From: Motacilla alba alba
Taxonomy: Eukaryota > Chordata > Aves > Passeriformes > Motacillidae
DNA: 64,000 nucleotides
NCBI RefSeq assembly: GCF_015832195.1
Contig: NC_052021.1
Coordinates: 25,092,286 to 25,156,285, forward strand
Direction: 5' to 3'
In this document: positions 13,348 to 26,480 of the stretch, piece by piece
How positions within the stretch are numbered: position 1 is the first letter of the stretch
How the letters are laid out: the number at the start of each line of letters is the position of its first letter
Notes under the pieces: model-generated
Told to the model about the DNA's origin: nothing
What the model saw: only the letters and a program-made list of their open reading frames with translations
The model's database searches: none
Made by a program: the position numbers and the translations under genes

Positions 13348-15157
13348 AGTTGAGGTGAGTAGGCAGGGAGAGGAGACATTTGGCAAACAGAGCTTCCTAA
13401 TTCCCAGGAATCAAGGCCCTAGCGCTGTCCAGGAAGAGGAGCTTCTGGGCTCAGCCTGTAAAACAGCTTAGGATTCCTCTGCTTACATCAAACCAGGCTG
13501 GTAAGACCATGGCTACCGAGCTGGGCAGGGCACAGGGAGGGCAGGAGGGCAGCAGAGCAGGGAAGTTCTGACATCTTGGGTTCCAGGGACTGGGTGCAGG
13601 TGGAGTTTTCCAGGTGGGGTCCACAGAGGCATCTCTGTCTGCACTGTACAAGAAAGAGTGGTAGTCAGTGAAGCTGAGGGTGCAGAGATCTTTGGGAATA
13701 GTTTTAACAATATCACCTGAATAGAGACTGTATGTGCCTCTGAAAGAACTGTGAAAACTCTTCAGCTTTCATATGTGCCAGCAAGAAAAATAGATATTAA
13801 AGCAACATTTATTAAATCTTGGCTTTCAAGTCTTAAGAATGGCATGTCCTGATTATGCCTGTCCTCTTTGTATCTTTTCATCTGGCCACCTGCACATAAA
13901 GCAAGCTGAAGAAAAACTTTGCTGTGATTCACCACAACTTTTTGAGCAACAAAGAAATACACAATGTTCTCATCCATTGAGTACTCAGCCTAGTTAAGTT
14001 ACATCTGCAGCACACAGAGTCCTATACAGGATATACAGAGAGCAGAAACATCTTTGTTTCCTGTGGTGCAATTGCAATGAGTTCAAGGAATATTTTACTT
14101 AAAAAAGGGAGAATATTTTCAGAAGGCAATGCCTCTAAGAGGGCACTCTCAGCAGAATCCACTTTTCATGTATAGCTGTAAGCTCTGCTGATGTGATGAC
14201 CCAAACACCCTCATAAATTTAGACTATATGGAAGGCACTGAATGTAATTATCTGAAGCAGCTAGAACATTTATTATGATAATTAAAGTCAATTACTTTTA
14301 TGACAGGATCAAAAAATAAACACCACCTTTAACACTTCCCTCGTTTTCCTATCTCTTGCACAATGTAATATTACCACAGTAATTTCTGTATCTTACCATC
14401 CTCCTAGCAAAATCCAGAGGCATGGACATCTTAATTCACTTGGCTAGTCTCCTTCCACATGACTGCTTCACTTAGCAGCAGTAGATGGATATCTTCCTTA
14501 AAATGCTGATAGCAATCCTGACTTGGTTTGCTTTAAAAAATGAGTATTGTTGTGAGAACACCTCTGGATAATGAAGGATGTGGTTAGAATTATTGCTAGG
14601 AAATTATTAGCTCATAAGCAATGCTAGACACATCCTAATGAAATGGGATGTCATTATTACTATGGGAACAATACGAGACTAAGAATATCCTATACCATCC
14701 ATTTCTGTGTAAATGTCTGCTCTGTTTGGAGATGGAGCTGAATAACAGTCTACTAAAATAATCACAAACTACTTTTCCTCTTGGGATTATATTCAGGGCC
14801 CAATTAACATATTAACCAACTTACTGGCAGTGTTTAGAAAGTTTGATTTTCAAACTCCTACTGAAATGTACTTGAGTTTTAAGGCCGAGTATGCTCCATT
14901 TAAGTCAAACAAGGTCCCTTGGGGAAATAGAAAGTTGCAATTTGTTACCAGCTATCCTGATCAACATCAGCTGTCGGATTCTCTGTTCTTTTCTTGGCTC
15001 CACTTTACAGTAGAAAGAGTAGTTATCTATATCACAAAAAAGCCTCATCTAGGCCTCATGTCCAAGGTCACAAATCTTTAGTGCTGTGGGCTGAACCTAC
15101 ACTTTCTGACAAAAATTCCCTGTCCAATATTTCATGTGGTTTAAACAAAGACATATG
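13348..15157. other. Unique noncoding DNA; GC-rich shoulder then AT-rich
   Basis: The first roughly 350 bp (to about 13700) are G-rich (GGGCAGGGCACAGGGAGGGC-like) and directly follow the CR1 end, but I do not recognise a repeat family. From 14190 to 14340 the sequence is AT-rich with several TAAT/ATTA cores; see the finding on candidate conserved blocks. No gene is supported. Confidence 0.55.
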
Positions 15158-15300
15158 CAAAAAATCCCCAAAACAAACCCAAAAAAACAAATAAAAACCA
15201 CAAAAACTAAACAAAAACCAAACAAAATAAAACCAACCAACAAACAAACAAACAAAGAACCCCCTCCAACAAAATAAAACCCCCAACCAACAGACAAACC
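15158..15300. repeat. A/C-rich low-complexity tract (CAAA/CAAAA units)
   Basis: An imperfect array of AAAC, CAAA and AACC units, including three consecutive CAAA steps near 15240-15254. Read on the minus strand it gives a Phe/Trp/Val/Gly-rich open frame (15068-15457) that is an artefact of the composition. Confidence 0.9.
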
Positions 15301-18200
15301 TCAGTACAATGAAGCTTAATGTGTCACCTTGTTGCTGCTTTTCACAAATGGTGGAGTCTTCTACTGAGAGGGGCATCTCCCAAAAAGCTTTATGAAAAAC
15401 CCCTGATGGACTCAAAGATTCAGCAGCACCTGAAGAAATAGATAGAGAAGGATTCACTGCACTGATATCTGAGAGTCTTATTTTAAAAGATAAATGGACA
15501 TAAAGGGTTGCATTGTCCTTATAGGATGACCCATCCTTTAAGGGAGTAAATCATGTTGTGATAGTGATGTTGTGGACAGAGAATGACCAGAAGCTGGAGA
15601 TACCTGTGGGGAGCTGAGTTCTCTGTCATGTTCTTACTGGAGACTCACACTGGGGCAGTCAACAGACCCACCAAGCAGCTGGGATGTGAGAGACTGCAGC
15701 TAGGGTTTGACTGCCAGCAACTTAATACCAGCCCTGGGAGCACTGAATCACTGTTGGAAAGAAAGGTGTGCTTTTCTAGAAACTCAGCATAGGAAGGAGA
15801 GGATGCACAGCATGCCTTGTTACAGATGCACTTTATTGGGGCATAGGGATGCCAGTCTTGCAGAGGGCTGTGGTGATGGGAGGATGGAGAAGGAAGACTC
15901 AGCTTTCCACACCAGAAATGGCACAGGCCATGAACAAGAGCTGGAACTGAGATGGATTTATTGAGAACACGTGCATTTATATGTGAACATGTGGAAATTT
16001 TTTTCCCTCAGGTTGTGCTTCAAAAATGTATGTGTAAAATAATGTTGAGGAGACCTGGGATCCAGCACTATGCAATTGCTGTAAGGCGCCATGATTTGCC
16101 TGCCTACTACAAAATAAAACTTGGAGTCTTGGGGTCTTCATGTTCCTGAGCTAATATCCAGAGTTAATTAGCAGGTCCTACTACAGGTTAACCTACAGCA
16201 TTGCAGATGTCTTAATTTTCTCCACCTTGTGGGCCATTTCAAAGACAGGAATGAGCACACTGTGATGAATAGTGACCCTTTAAATTCTCTCTGACCCAGG
16301 CCATGTGCCATTCTATGAGCATCCATGCAAGATAAGCTGAAGATAAAAATAATTGGGTAAAAGTCAGTGTGAAGTGCAGTAATTGACATTAGATGATGTA
16401 AGTTTCTTTTCTCCCCTTGACCAGTTTTTCTCTTGCTTGTACCCTACTAGTCTTTTGGTCCCATTATGTTCCATACTGGTGTGTCTTAATTTGAATCTGT
16501 TCTTCTCTGAAACTACCCAGCCTTCCTTAGGACAAACTTCTTGGTGAATTAAGCCATTCTCTGCTTACAAATCAATCGTTTAAGAAAAATAACAAGACAT
16601 TAACTAAATGTATCTATGCCTCTATTAGTAACATGAGTGTGTTGAAAAAAAAAAAAGTGTTCAAACTCTGATTAATGAATGTAGTCGTTTCCATTAATGT
16701 CAGGAAAAATGAAAATAGCTCATTAGAAAAGAGTGTGTGAAAGTAAATACTTAGCCTGGTAAAGTTTCCTGGGTAACTCAATGTCTTAAGGACCAAAAAA
16801 TCATAAGATAGACTTACCTCCAATTACAGCGTTGTTTTTTGTTGCTGTTGCTTTTACTACTACAAAGCTGTGTTATCAAAATGAGCTCATATAGGAAAAG
16901 ATACAGCTAGAAAGTGTTACTTACTTAGTAATTGTAAACTTGTACACCACTAGGAACAAACCCAGGTTTAGATTCCAAGTATCAAATATTTTCAGGCACA
17001 GCAAAACAATGAAAACCACACTCTATACTGACACATTTCCTGTATTTTACACTGCTTGTGGGAGCCACGAACTCAGGTGCAACACTTCCAGCAGTCAGCT
17101 GTGACTACACAGCAACCACTCCAAGACATATACTTATCTTTGTGGGGAATTCTCCTTCATATTTGTATGTTTTATTCCAAGGGAAGTGAAAAATTAAGCA
17201 AATTAATCAAAACAAAACGCAAACAACTAACCTTCCTTTATCAAGTTGTCACTTGCTTCACAGGAAGATAAAAATTGTACCCTAATGAAACAGAAAACTT
17301 GAGTTTTTCATCCTCAGCCACAGAGTAACCAGGACTTCTTTATTTTAATGAGCTGAGCCAAAGAGAATGTACCAACTGGTCAATACCTGCATCTTTAAAA
17401 GCCTTCTATGTGACAAGATTATGGAGATATAAGTATGGGAAGTTTTTTTTTTTAACCTATGGTGGTTTAACACCAGTAGGAAATTAAACTCATTAATACC
17501 TGGTCAAAATGCAGTAATTAGAAAAAATAGATCCTTCCAAAAGAAGTTGCCAGAGCACATCAAAGTTACAATTTACAGTATCAGCTTGGTGGAAAATGTA
17601 TCATGAGCTCAGGCATTTGGCCAACAGCATTGCTAACTGTATCCCAACATAAAATGGCATCTGACACATCCCAGTTCTTACTGCCTTTGGGCTCTCTGTT
17701 CCAAGGTTCTTACAGGCCCACATCAGGAGTTTTAAATGAAGCCCGTCCCTTACATTTTTGTGAAGACTTATAATGAGATCATAGGACAATTGTAGAATCC
17801 TAATGGATTTTAAAGATAATTCAGCCTGTCTCCATTTTCAGAGTAAATACTTGAACTGAGGCAGATTACTTTTAGCAAAAGAAATTAAATTTAGTAAGTA
17901 GAGGGCTGGAGGTAAGAGGCCTTTGAATTGCATGAAAGGTTTACCTACATTCCTAGTGAGCTTAATCCTTGGACTTTGGAACTGTCTTGTCCCTCAGAAC
18001 AGTAGTGGTTAGAGTGGTTCAATGAGACAAAAAAGCAAAAACCCACTGAAGGTTGATCCCTCAGTATTAGACATCAAAAATGAGAAGAAGAGACTGCAGA
18101 TGGCACTTGGTAACTTGCTGTGATTCTGGTCCTGTATAAACAGGTTGTGATAGCATCAGGAACCTACTTCTCTACTTCACTGTTTTTTTTGTCTTTACAG
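15301..18200. other. Unique noncoding DNA, no gene seen
   Basis: No repeat family, RNA gene or supported coding frame. Short A runs occur at about 16645-16656 and a T run at about 17441-17453. A possible very decayed CR1-end-like string near 17793-17830 was considered and not accepted. Confidence 0.55.
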
Positions 18201-18316
18201 GCACTTTCAGATAGAGTGGTTCACTTTATTATTCCCTCCAGTGGAAGATAAACACTATGAAGGAAATCTAATTCAGATCTTTATGTCTAATGATAAGGGT
18301 GGGAAGACATTTTCAG
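18201..18316 (+). other. Possible exon-like segment (116 nt), unconfirmed
   Basis: A good 3' splice acceptor (an uninterrupted T-rich tract ending 'gtctttacag' at 18200) precedes 116 nt. These read open in one frame (beginning HFQIEWFTLLFPPVEDK) and end at CAG|gtagtg (18316/18317). I do not recognise the peptide, and the open frame continues only to a stop shortly after. AG and GT pairs of this quality occur by chance in large vertebrate introns, so this may be a cryptic or pseudo-exon. No neighbouring exon is evident. Confidence 0.15.
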
Positions 18317-21300
18317 GTAGTGGGGGGAAAAATGGTGTTTAGGGGACTTGTAATAGGGGAACTGATATGTTTTGAAGGCTTTTATCCCTCTTCACACAGG
18401 GTGCACACCGTCAATGCAAAGAGAAACATTTGCCCTCAAACATTCATTTTGTCTGGAGTGAGGGTCAAGCTGCTCTCCACTGAAGAACAAGACTTGTGGG
18501 GCATATAAAATCTGATTAGTGAATTGTCTGAACTGGCAAAAGATTTTTTTTCTGGTCGTAAACTGAATGAATCAAGTCAGAGTGAAAAGAAAGAACAGTT
18601 GAAAGAGAAGTAAAACTTCACCCACCAAAACTTGAGGGGGGGAAAAAAAATCAAACTGCAGGGAAGCCAGGCAGGGAACATTCAATTAACTGGTTGGCAT
18701 TTATGCAGGATCCTGGGATAAATGTCCTTTGCAGGCTCTCTGCCAGTAGTGTACAGGCTATTTCTCTTTGAAGGGCTTCAGGTTCACAGGGGCTGAGGGT
18801 TTAGTGGGGTTTTTTTACCATTTTCATGCAGTCAAATAATGATGACAGAAATGTCAAGAAATGAGATGAAATGTATTGAGGGTCACTACCGCTCTTTTAC
18901 CAATGTGCTCCTGGTGTTTGGCACCCAGACCAGCTCAACAACACATATCAGAGGTTAAAGAAAATAATGGCCTGGGCACTGTAGAGAATGATAAGAAACA
19001 AGTAGCAGGACGGCAGATAGCACTGTCTGAACCCAGTGTTATTTCCAAAGGTTAGGAGGGAATGAGTATTTCTCCTTTTTTTAAATGTCAATTTAATCTG
19101 AAAGACACTGAACCTCAGGTAACATTTCAAACTAATGTAGAACTTCTGAAAACAAGGTAATTGCTGATCAAGCAGACAGGGATTTCATCTTGAACTGCCT
19201 GTAAGTTTTAGCACCCTCGTTGAGTTATAATGTAAATATGAGCAAAAAAGGTGTAGGAAGGAAAAGGGGGAAAAGATCCAAGGGCAGCTGCTGACTCTTG
19301 AGCAATGGTGAGCTCCAGGAACCGATGTGATGAGATTTAAAGAAGGATGAATATTCTGTCTGAATATTTTTTGATCTTCCCTCACTAAACAGAGAGGCTG
19401 CTACAGTAAAAGCTTTGTGCCCTTTTTTATAAGAAATCACTCTCTTTAAAGGTGAAGAGCCTTGCCCAAGTCTACACAGGAAATCAACAGTACATCTGAG
19501 GAATCCAAATGCAGGGCTTTGGTGCTGGATGTTTCTTCTAAATGTTCTTCTTACACCATAATCAACCATCACATAACTTCTTAAATATTTTTAAACATAC
19601 TCTGCACCTGGGTTGAGATGAGGTAATTTGCTTCAGTTTTCTATATGAAACAGAAGATGAGGAGTTACAGGAATTTTTACTATCAGTTGATGCAGCCAGA
19701 GATGTTCAGCTTAAACATTACAAAAAACTTGGCTAAAGTACTGCTGTAATTCAGAGACAGGCCACACAGAGGGACTGTGGAGTCTCTCTCTGGAAGATTT
19801 CTCACACAGGTGGACAAATATCTCTGCAAATATACCCAATTATTCCTGCTCTGGGAATGGAGATATGGACCAATGGATCAACTGGTGGCTCTTTCAAGTA
19901 ATAAGAACAGCAATCTGTGAGCAGAGTTCAAAGTGCTCATTCTCACTTCATGTTCTAGATATCCATCCTGGGTTTAAAGTCTCTAGCTAAAAAGCTTTCT
20001 TTGCAGAACCAGCACCTGATTGAGCCAATAATTTTTTAAAGCTCAAAATCATTACCGTCAGGCTAACATTTAATAATTAAGTCTGCCTGTAACTTAATTG
20101 CTGAAAATGTTTTGTTATCTCAGCACAAATTCAGTATCAAATCAATTGCTTCAAAAAATACATTGGCTGACACATATAGTGCCACTGCTGTTGTAGGTTC
20201 ATGCTTATTTTGGACATGATCTACAAATTAATGGCTTGCAGTATAGAATCCAGGATTCAGAGCAGTCTATGTGTGGTGACCTTTTCCACAAAGCAAAATG
20301 GCCTTTATGCAGAAATTAGTATAACAATTTCACCAATATTAGTCCTGCTCCTATTTATGCCAATAGCATGATGAAAGGAGCTATTTCTCTTTAGGATTAT
20401 GAGGGAAGGCATGTAAGGAAGATTCAAAAGACTAGAGCAATGCATAATGCATTGGTAGAACTTTGATGTATAACTGTGCTACAAAATCATCTGAACATTT
20501 TTTTTAAATTTCTATATTATTTTAAATTTTCTGAAAGTGTTGATTGTAATCTTTAATAAAAAAAAATTTAAAAAGGGCCCTGCCTTCATCTCCTAAATCA
20601 ATTCTGTAAGGAGAGTAGCAGTGCAAGGTTCTGCACAAACCATTATCATTCAACATGGTCTAAGTCCTGTGCATCCCATGAGGCAGAAATCATCTACTGC
20701 CATATTTCAAGAGAATGATCTGCATAATAAAAGTGTTAAGTGGTGATGGCATTTTGTGATGTATGCAGTTCCTCAACAGGAAATATGCTAGGATTCCAGA
20801 TCCAAAACTTCACATGAATTTTTAAATAGCCCTCACTCCTTCAGGGACCCTGCGCTGGATTTGGAATGAAAATTTAAAATGTAAATGCAACTTCTCTTGC
20901 ATCTCCTTTAGGACTTTAAAGGTGAATTTTATTCTGTGTTCACATGCTTGTGAGTGTTGGTTTAGAACTCTGCATTCACTAATAAGAAATCCTAATAATC
21001 CCCCTTGATCAGAGATGGAAGTGATACAATAAAACCCTTTGAGAAGTAGAATAAGATAATCCAAACACTCACCTTTCTCTCTTTTCTCCCTCCTACAAGG
21101 TAAGTAGTATGAGAAAAGGAAGTTGTTGTCTTTCTGTTGGTAAGATTAAAAAATCTCCTGTGTTCTCTGCTGTGAAAATGCCTTTTTTTCCCCAAAGATA
21201 TTTTCTAATAAAGACTATGTGTACCTTTTCAAAGCAACTGGTGGTGCTCAAGGAATTATTTTGAGGGCAAGAACAAATTCATATTTGTCATATCTGAAAA

Positions 21301-21711
21301 CCAGGAACCTGATCAAAGTTCCATAGCACCAGGATGAATCTTCCTATTGTCTTCCACTGAAGTTTAGAAGTTGTCCTAAGCCCATCTTCAAGGCATGACA
21401 GGCTGCCTATTAAAGTTTATGAGAGCATATATGGATTCATTCAGAGTTAATGTTTTGGGTTTTTTTCCATTAAATGAGGGGTGACGGATTCTTTTACATT
21501 TGGAATAATCTTTACTCCCAACCATGTGAGCAGGAAAATTGGTGCTTCTATTCTGGTCACAGGTAGCCAGTTCTGAAACGAGCCTTCAATGAACCACAAA
21601 ACATAGATTGCACAAACAAAATGGGAAAAGTCTAAGGTGAAAAAAAATTCAGATTTTCCCTGTCTTCTAAATACAATCTGAATTTTCTGAACTAGAATCC
21701 AGCATTATAAA
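18317..21711. other. Unique noncoding DNA, no gene seen
   Basis: AT-rich sequence without a recognised repeat. The part at about 19990-20170 has a run of TAAT/ATTA cores in otherwise complex sequence and is a candidate conserved noncoding block. A 115-codon minus-strand frame at 19225-19572 has no recognisable features. Confidence 0.55.
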
Positions 21712-21735
21712 ATAATTAAATAATTATTTAATTAT
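21712..21735. repeat. Perfect 24-bp AT palindrome
   Basis: The 24 bases at 21712-21735, built from ATAATTAAATAA and its exact reverse complement, equal their own reverse complement and contain two TAATTA homeodomain-type cores. It lies in AT-rich sequence with no transposon ends beside it. It could extrude a cruciform or be a paired homeodomain site, or it could be chance in AT-rich DNA. Confidence 0.85.
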
Positions 21736-24700
21736 AAGCTTGAGATGAAAGCAAATCCACAAGTGAGTCATGAACCAGGTGCCTTCAGACAGTCTATGCA
21801 GAAGTACACAATCAGAATTAACTCTCAGCAAGTGGATCCCATGATGAGATTTTAACCAAAAAAGGCACCTATAGAGTCAGTGGATGATATAACCCATTAT
21901 GTAACACATGCTGCAGTTCTCTGCAGAAGTCAGGGAGGTATTTCTGGAGGGGTGGGAAGTGTCTCCTGTGCATCCTGCAGTTTGAAGAGCTGACATCTGA
22001 TTGTACATGAGTAGCTCAGACTTTGATCAGATTTTTAACTGTGTTTGTGTTTTGTCTTCTATGAGAGGCATGTTTGCTAAGTGTTTTATTTACACTGTAC
22101 AGCAGGAGATGATGCAGAATAAGAATTGGATATACTTAGCACACACTGATTTGTGAACATGCTGTCTGTGCAGAATATTGCTACAAAGTCTGCACTGTTG
22201 TATTTATACCAAAGAGAAAGCCAGCTTCCATTTATTACTTAGGCTGAATACTGAGAGCGTCCCATGTTAGATCCAGTCAGCTGTAAATTCTGAAAGGTAC
22301 AATGGGAATGAGTTCAAGCACTATGCCACCATTGCAAAAACCTTACTGGGAGTGGCTTATTGATATGGCATCCATAGACAGTTTATTAGATACGTATCAA
22401 TGACAAATGTGTACTTCTCATAGACTTATAAATGAATCTACCCCGCAAATTCTTTCTTATCTCTTTTGAGATTAGCATCTCATCAATACTTTACCCATGT
22501 ATATCTACATACTCATTAATAACTACCAGAAAATAATAAGATTACAGTGTCTTTTTGTACAGAGAGAATATTCCTGGAATTTTTCAGGTTTGTATCAAGC
22601 ACCAGTAAAGCATTTTCTGCTCTTCTCCATGTAGAACAAATTCAGTGGCTGAAGGAACACTGGACTTTCAGAAGTGTTGTTGATAGCTTCTCTATGTGAG
22701 AATGCCTGGTGAAGGGAGAAGCTTTTTGTCCCTCTTTTTCTTTTTATGCCCTCTTTTCATATCACAGGTGTTATTTGTAAAATTAACTTCCCCTCAAAAT
22801 ACTGGTTTTCTGATTAAAAAATGCACACCTCCCTTTAAAAATCAGGGCAAGAAGCTGGGATTCAAAAGCATTCACATTTCAAACATTTCAGTGGGCTAAG
22901 TTTTAAAGGGATACTCCAATCACAGGGAGGAAGTTTCGGTAAGTTTTGGTAAGAAAAAGTTTTACCTCTGTATATATTTTTTGGATGCATTTCCAACAGA
23001 GGCTCAGAAGTTGCTCTTGGTAATTGCCCTGTCCAAGACCTGAACTGACAGACAAGAAAAGTCAGCCAAATCTTGTCTTTAAATCCTACATGTAATGGGC
23101 AAACAAATCAGAAAGAAATGCTTAACCCACGGGCAAGGGTCTAGCCTTTGAAAGTTAACTAAAAGCATTTTATGGAATCAGCAAATTACTAATTCTCCCC
23201 TTTGGAGTTTTCCTTACCAGTAAGAAGTCTTCCAAGTAATGTTCTATTTTTCATCAGGACTCCACAGTTGAAACCTTCAGCCAAGGTGACTAGATATAAA
23301 GTTTTTGGGAAAAGCTTTTTATTCTGTTTTCATCAGGAGTACCATTGAAAGCATTTTTTTGCTACCCAGTTACTGATGCCCACAAATCTACATGGGTTTT
23401 TTGTTTATTTTGGGGTTAACAGTTTTTAAAATTTATTTTCTCCTTCTTGGAACAGCTTTGCCTCTATCTTAGCATTATTTCTGACATCTAAGTTTTATTT
23501 ATATTTTCTCAAAATCCTAATAAGGCCAGTATATGCTATGTCAGAAGGAAGAATTTTTTCTTGAGTGCCACATCTTAGTGGAACTCTTGAATGTGGTACC
23601 AGTTCCCTCTTCCAATGCCTCCTCATAACATTATTCCAAATCCCAGTCACTTCCTATGACACAGGCATGTCCACAAGCTATGCCTTCATTCTACAATTAT
23701 TTGGAAGAATATAGGATAAAATAAGAACTTTTTATAGAGACTGGTCATATTTTATCCATACTGAAAACAGGACACTTCTGAGCCACTTGTGAGAAAATTT
23801 CATTTCTGTTTAGTCCTAGGAAGAGTAAATGTTTATGCTAAAAAATATACCTAGAGGTGGTGACATCCATAAGTCCCCAGGCTGTGCTGTGTTCCTACAT
23901 GTGGAATGGAAGTCTGGCTGGAGGATTCCTAAGGAGCAGCAGTGAGGTGATTTACAGGAGAAGTAATTTTTTGCATTTATTGTTGGTATTGCTGTGACAG
24001 CTTTATGGCCATTCTAGAATAATGCTCCTGATTTGTCTCCTAAATGCAAATATAGTCCCAGTCCTCTGCAATACTTGGGTGGTAGATTTTTTGGGTAGAT
24101 TTTTGTTTCTGTACTCTGCATAAAGCTGAGAAGTTTTAGCTGAATGCAAGAAAATACCGAATCTGAATGTTAAATGCAGAAACTGAAAAAATCAGAGTTT
24201 AACATACTGTCACATGGTAGGAAGGTGAGCACATTTCAGCCTCTTATTTTAAGTATTGTTGCATTCCTGTTGACAAGAGAAAAATCTGTGCTCCAACTGG
24301 GTTACAAAGGTCAAGGAATGGCAAATGAAACAGTGAAACAGAGAAGCGAATTCTTTAACTTCTTTACGTGACAAAGAGGGCACTTGCTGGGAAAAGACAA
24401 ACTCATGTTTACATACCTTGTCAGAATATAGAAAGTGTTGTTTGAAGCTCCAGAGAATGACTTCAGGAATTGAAATTTCACACATAGCACACTTCCTTAA
24501 GAAACTCACAATACCAATTCTAATATCACAGTTAGAAACCCATACAAAAATCCTAGAAGTGGCAGCCTGCCTTTATGTGAAAAAAGATCTGACTTTGGAT
24601 CTTAACACTTGCACATTTTCATCTATTTATAACATTGCCAAAAGATTTCCCTGGTATCTCGTCCGTTCTTTCATCATTATCCCAGCACACATTCTCTGCT

Positions 24701-26119
24701 ACTCTCTTTAGATCAGAAGACCAAATAAGCTACTTAGAACTTAAAGAAAAAGGATTTAGTAAAACTGGTGCTTAAAGTTGCCCTCTGCTACAACACAGAG
24801 AACACACAAGCATATTTTCATTGCTGTTGTAGTAAACATTATCCATGTGCTCCACCCTGGATCCAAGTACCAAAAAGAATGAGATGCAAATAACAATGTA
24901 AAGAAAGCCTGAAGGCCAACTAATTGCCTCACTGTAGGAAGTTATATAATTTCCAGAAAGAAACATCTCAAATCAAAATGAGAAGGTTATCCTCAAGCTC
25001 AAGGATGCTCAAAACACACAGAACTTTCCTATCTGCTACAAAAAACCATAACCAGTTCAGTGGGTAGACCCACAATGACAATTAGGAGAATGGAAAATTC
25101 CCAGATTTGCTGAAATTGTGTTAGAGTTATGACCAACATCCCCATGAATTTCATAGAACTATGTGATACACAGAGGATGATCCTTTTTGGCAATTTGTAT
25201 GGTGCCTTTTCATCATGGTGGCTCTCCACTACTTTCTCCCTTATGCAAGGAAAGCTGAGGCATTCAATCCATTTCCAGCCTTAAGTCTGGTTTCTTGAAA
25301 AGGTTGTGATTTTACCCTGTTCATCAAACACTGCCAGCACCTTAATTTCCCTGGAGTATGATGCAAGTAGCAGTAAGGCAAGGAAAGTTTTGATTCATTA
25401 AACTCATTAGCATTTTTTTGAGTTTCTGTTGAGCTTGAGCAATTACTAATAAAAACAGAAAGACTGTCCTTGACAAAAATTCTGCTGAAGTACTGGTGCA
25501 GCCAACAAAGCAATTGCATGGATTCTACAATGGCAATAATCTTTTTTGCTCACATATTGAAATTCTTCCCATAATGATCATTGTGGAAATAGTCTCGTAT
25601 ATTACCTATTGTTGGAGATTGGCTAAAACACACAGATCTAGATTAAAAAAGCTCACAATAAAGAATCAAATTCAGACAACCCAAGAAGATGTTCCATTTG
25701 AATATAAATTTAAGAAAGTCAGACTTCCGTGGGATTTAAACATGTAAACCAATGCTTAACATTCATATAGAAAATGGAAGATATTATATCGAATCAGGTT
25801 TTTCACGGACAACAGACAAATAGTTTCGGATTTTGATAGGGGAAAATCCACAAATTTCATTCTTTTCAATTTGTCTAAAGAATTACTATCTGTGAGTTTG
25901 CTTCTTTGAAAAGAGGGCGGTACATCAGAAAAAACATTAAAGTTCATTAAAGAATATGACAACTCTTAATCAAGCAAAAAGTTCAGGCTTTATGAGGATT
26001 GCTCTTCTACATGAAGGTTTGCAGGACTAAGGCCTTTTGCTTCTGGTGGACTGTAAGGTACAGCAAGATCCATGACACCAGCCTGATCTCTAGTCTTACA
26101 CGTGAACAGGTTCAGTGAT
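21736..26119. other. Unique noncoding DNA, no gene seen
   Basis: No repeat family, RNA gene or credible coding frame. Frames of 80-97 codons (24249-24711, 25241-25519, 25496-25747) overlap in opposite strands and lack domain signatures. T/G-rich low complexity at about 23390-23450. Confidence 0.55.
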
Positions 26120-26480
26120 GGAAATCCAACTCAACTCCACTCAAGAGCATCATACGTTGTCCTGATTGTTCTTCTACTCAAAGTATTTCCTAATGTATAA
26201 CTGACATTTTCTCAGCAACATCCTAAATCTATTAGCCTTGTTCTGTCCTTGATGACTCGCGAGAATAATTAGTCTCTCTTCTCTGTAATATCCCTTTATG
26301 TATATATAGACAGTTATATCTCCTAAGTGCTGCATGTTCCATCCTCTTTATCACCCTTGCAATTTCCATTTTCCAAGTCCTTTATCATTTTACTGCTATT
26401 GCCCTCTGGACTACACTCCATTTGTCTGCAAGATCCTCAATAATACAACATGTAGAAAAGAACAGCCCTGACACCTTGTT
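26120..26480 (-). mobile_element. Ancient CR1/L3-like LINE fragment
   Basis: Read on the plus strand, the segment tracks the reverse complement of the conserved CR1/L3 3' region: 'attagccttgttctgtcctt' followed by 'gatgactcgcgagaataatt', 'atagacagttatatctccta', 'ttccatcctctttatcaccc', 'ccaagtcctttatcatttta', 'ctgctattgccctctggact' and 'acactccatttgtctgcaag', then a degraded 'aataatacaacatg...aacagccctgac'. The spacing of these blocks matches the family, but many substitutions have accumulated, far more than in the avian CR1 copies elsewhere here. It is therefore probably an old insertion shared across birds or amniotes. Boundaries are approximate. Confidence 0.72.

Noticed and set aside
12736..13386. 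Four overlapping frames of 63-103 codons
   Set aside because: All lie in the CR1 3' region, in wrong frames or strands relative to ORF2, and are repeat shadows.
15068..15457. 129-codon minus-strand frame with an aromatic/glycine-rich middle
   Set aside because: The aromatic run is the translation of the A/C-rich low-complexity tract at 15158-15300; no domain on either side.
17793..17830. Possible very old CR1 3' end on the minus strand (tagaatcc...taaagataattcag)
   Set aside because: Only a few short matches, below what I can separate from chance by eye.
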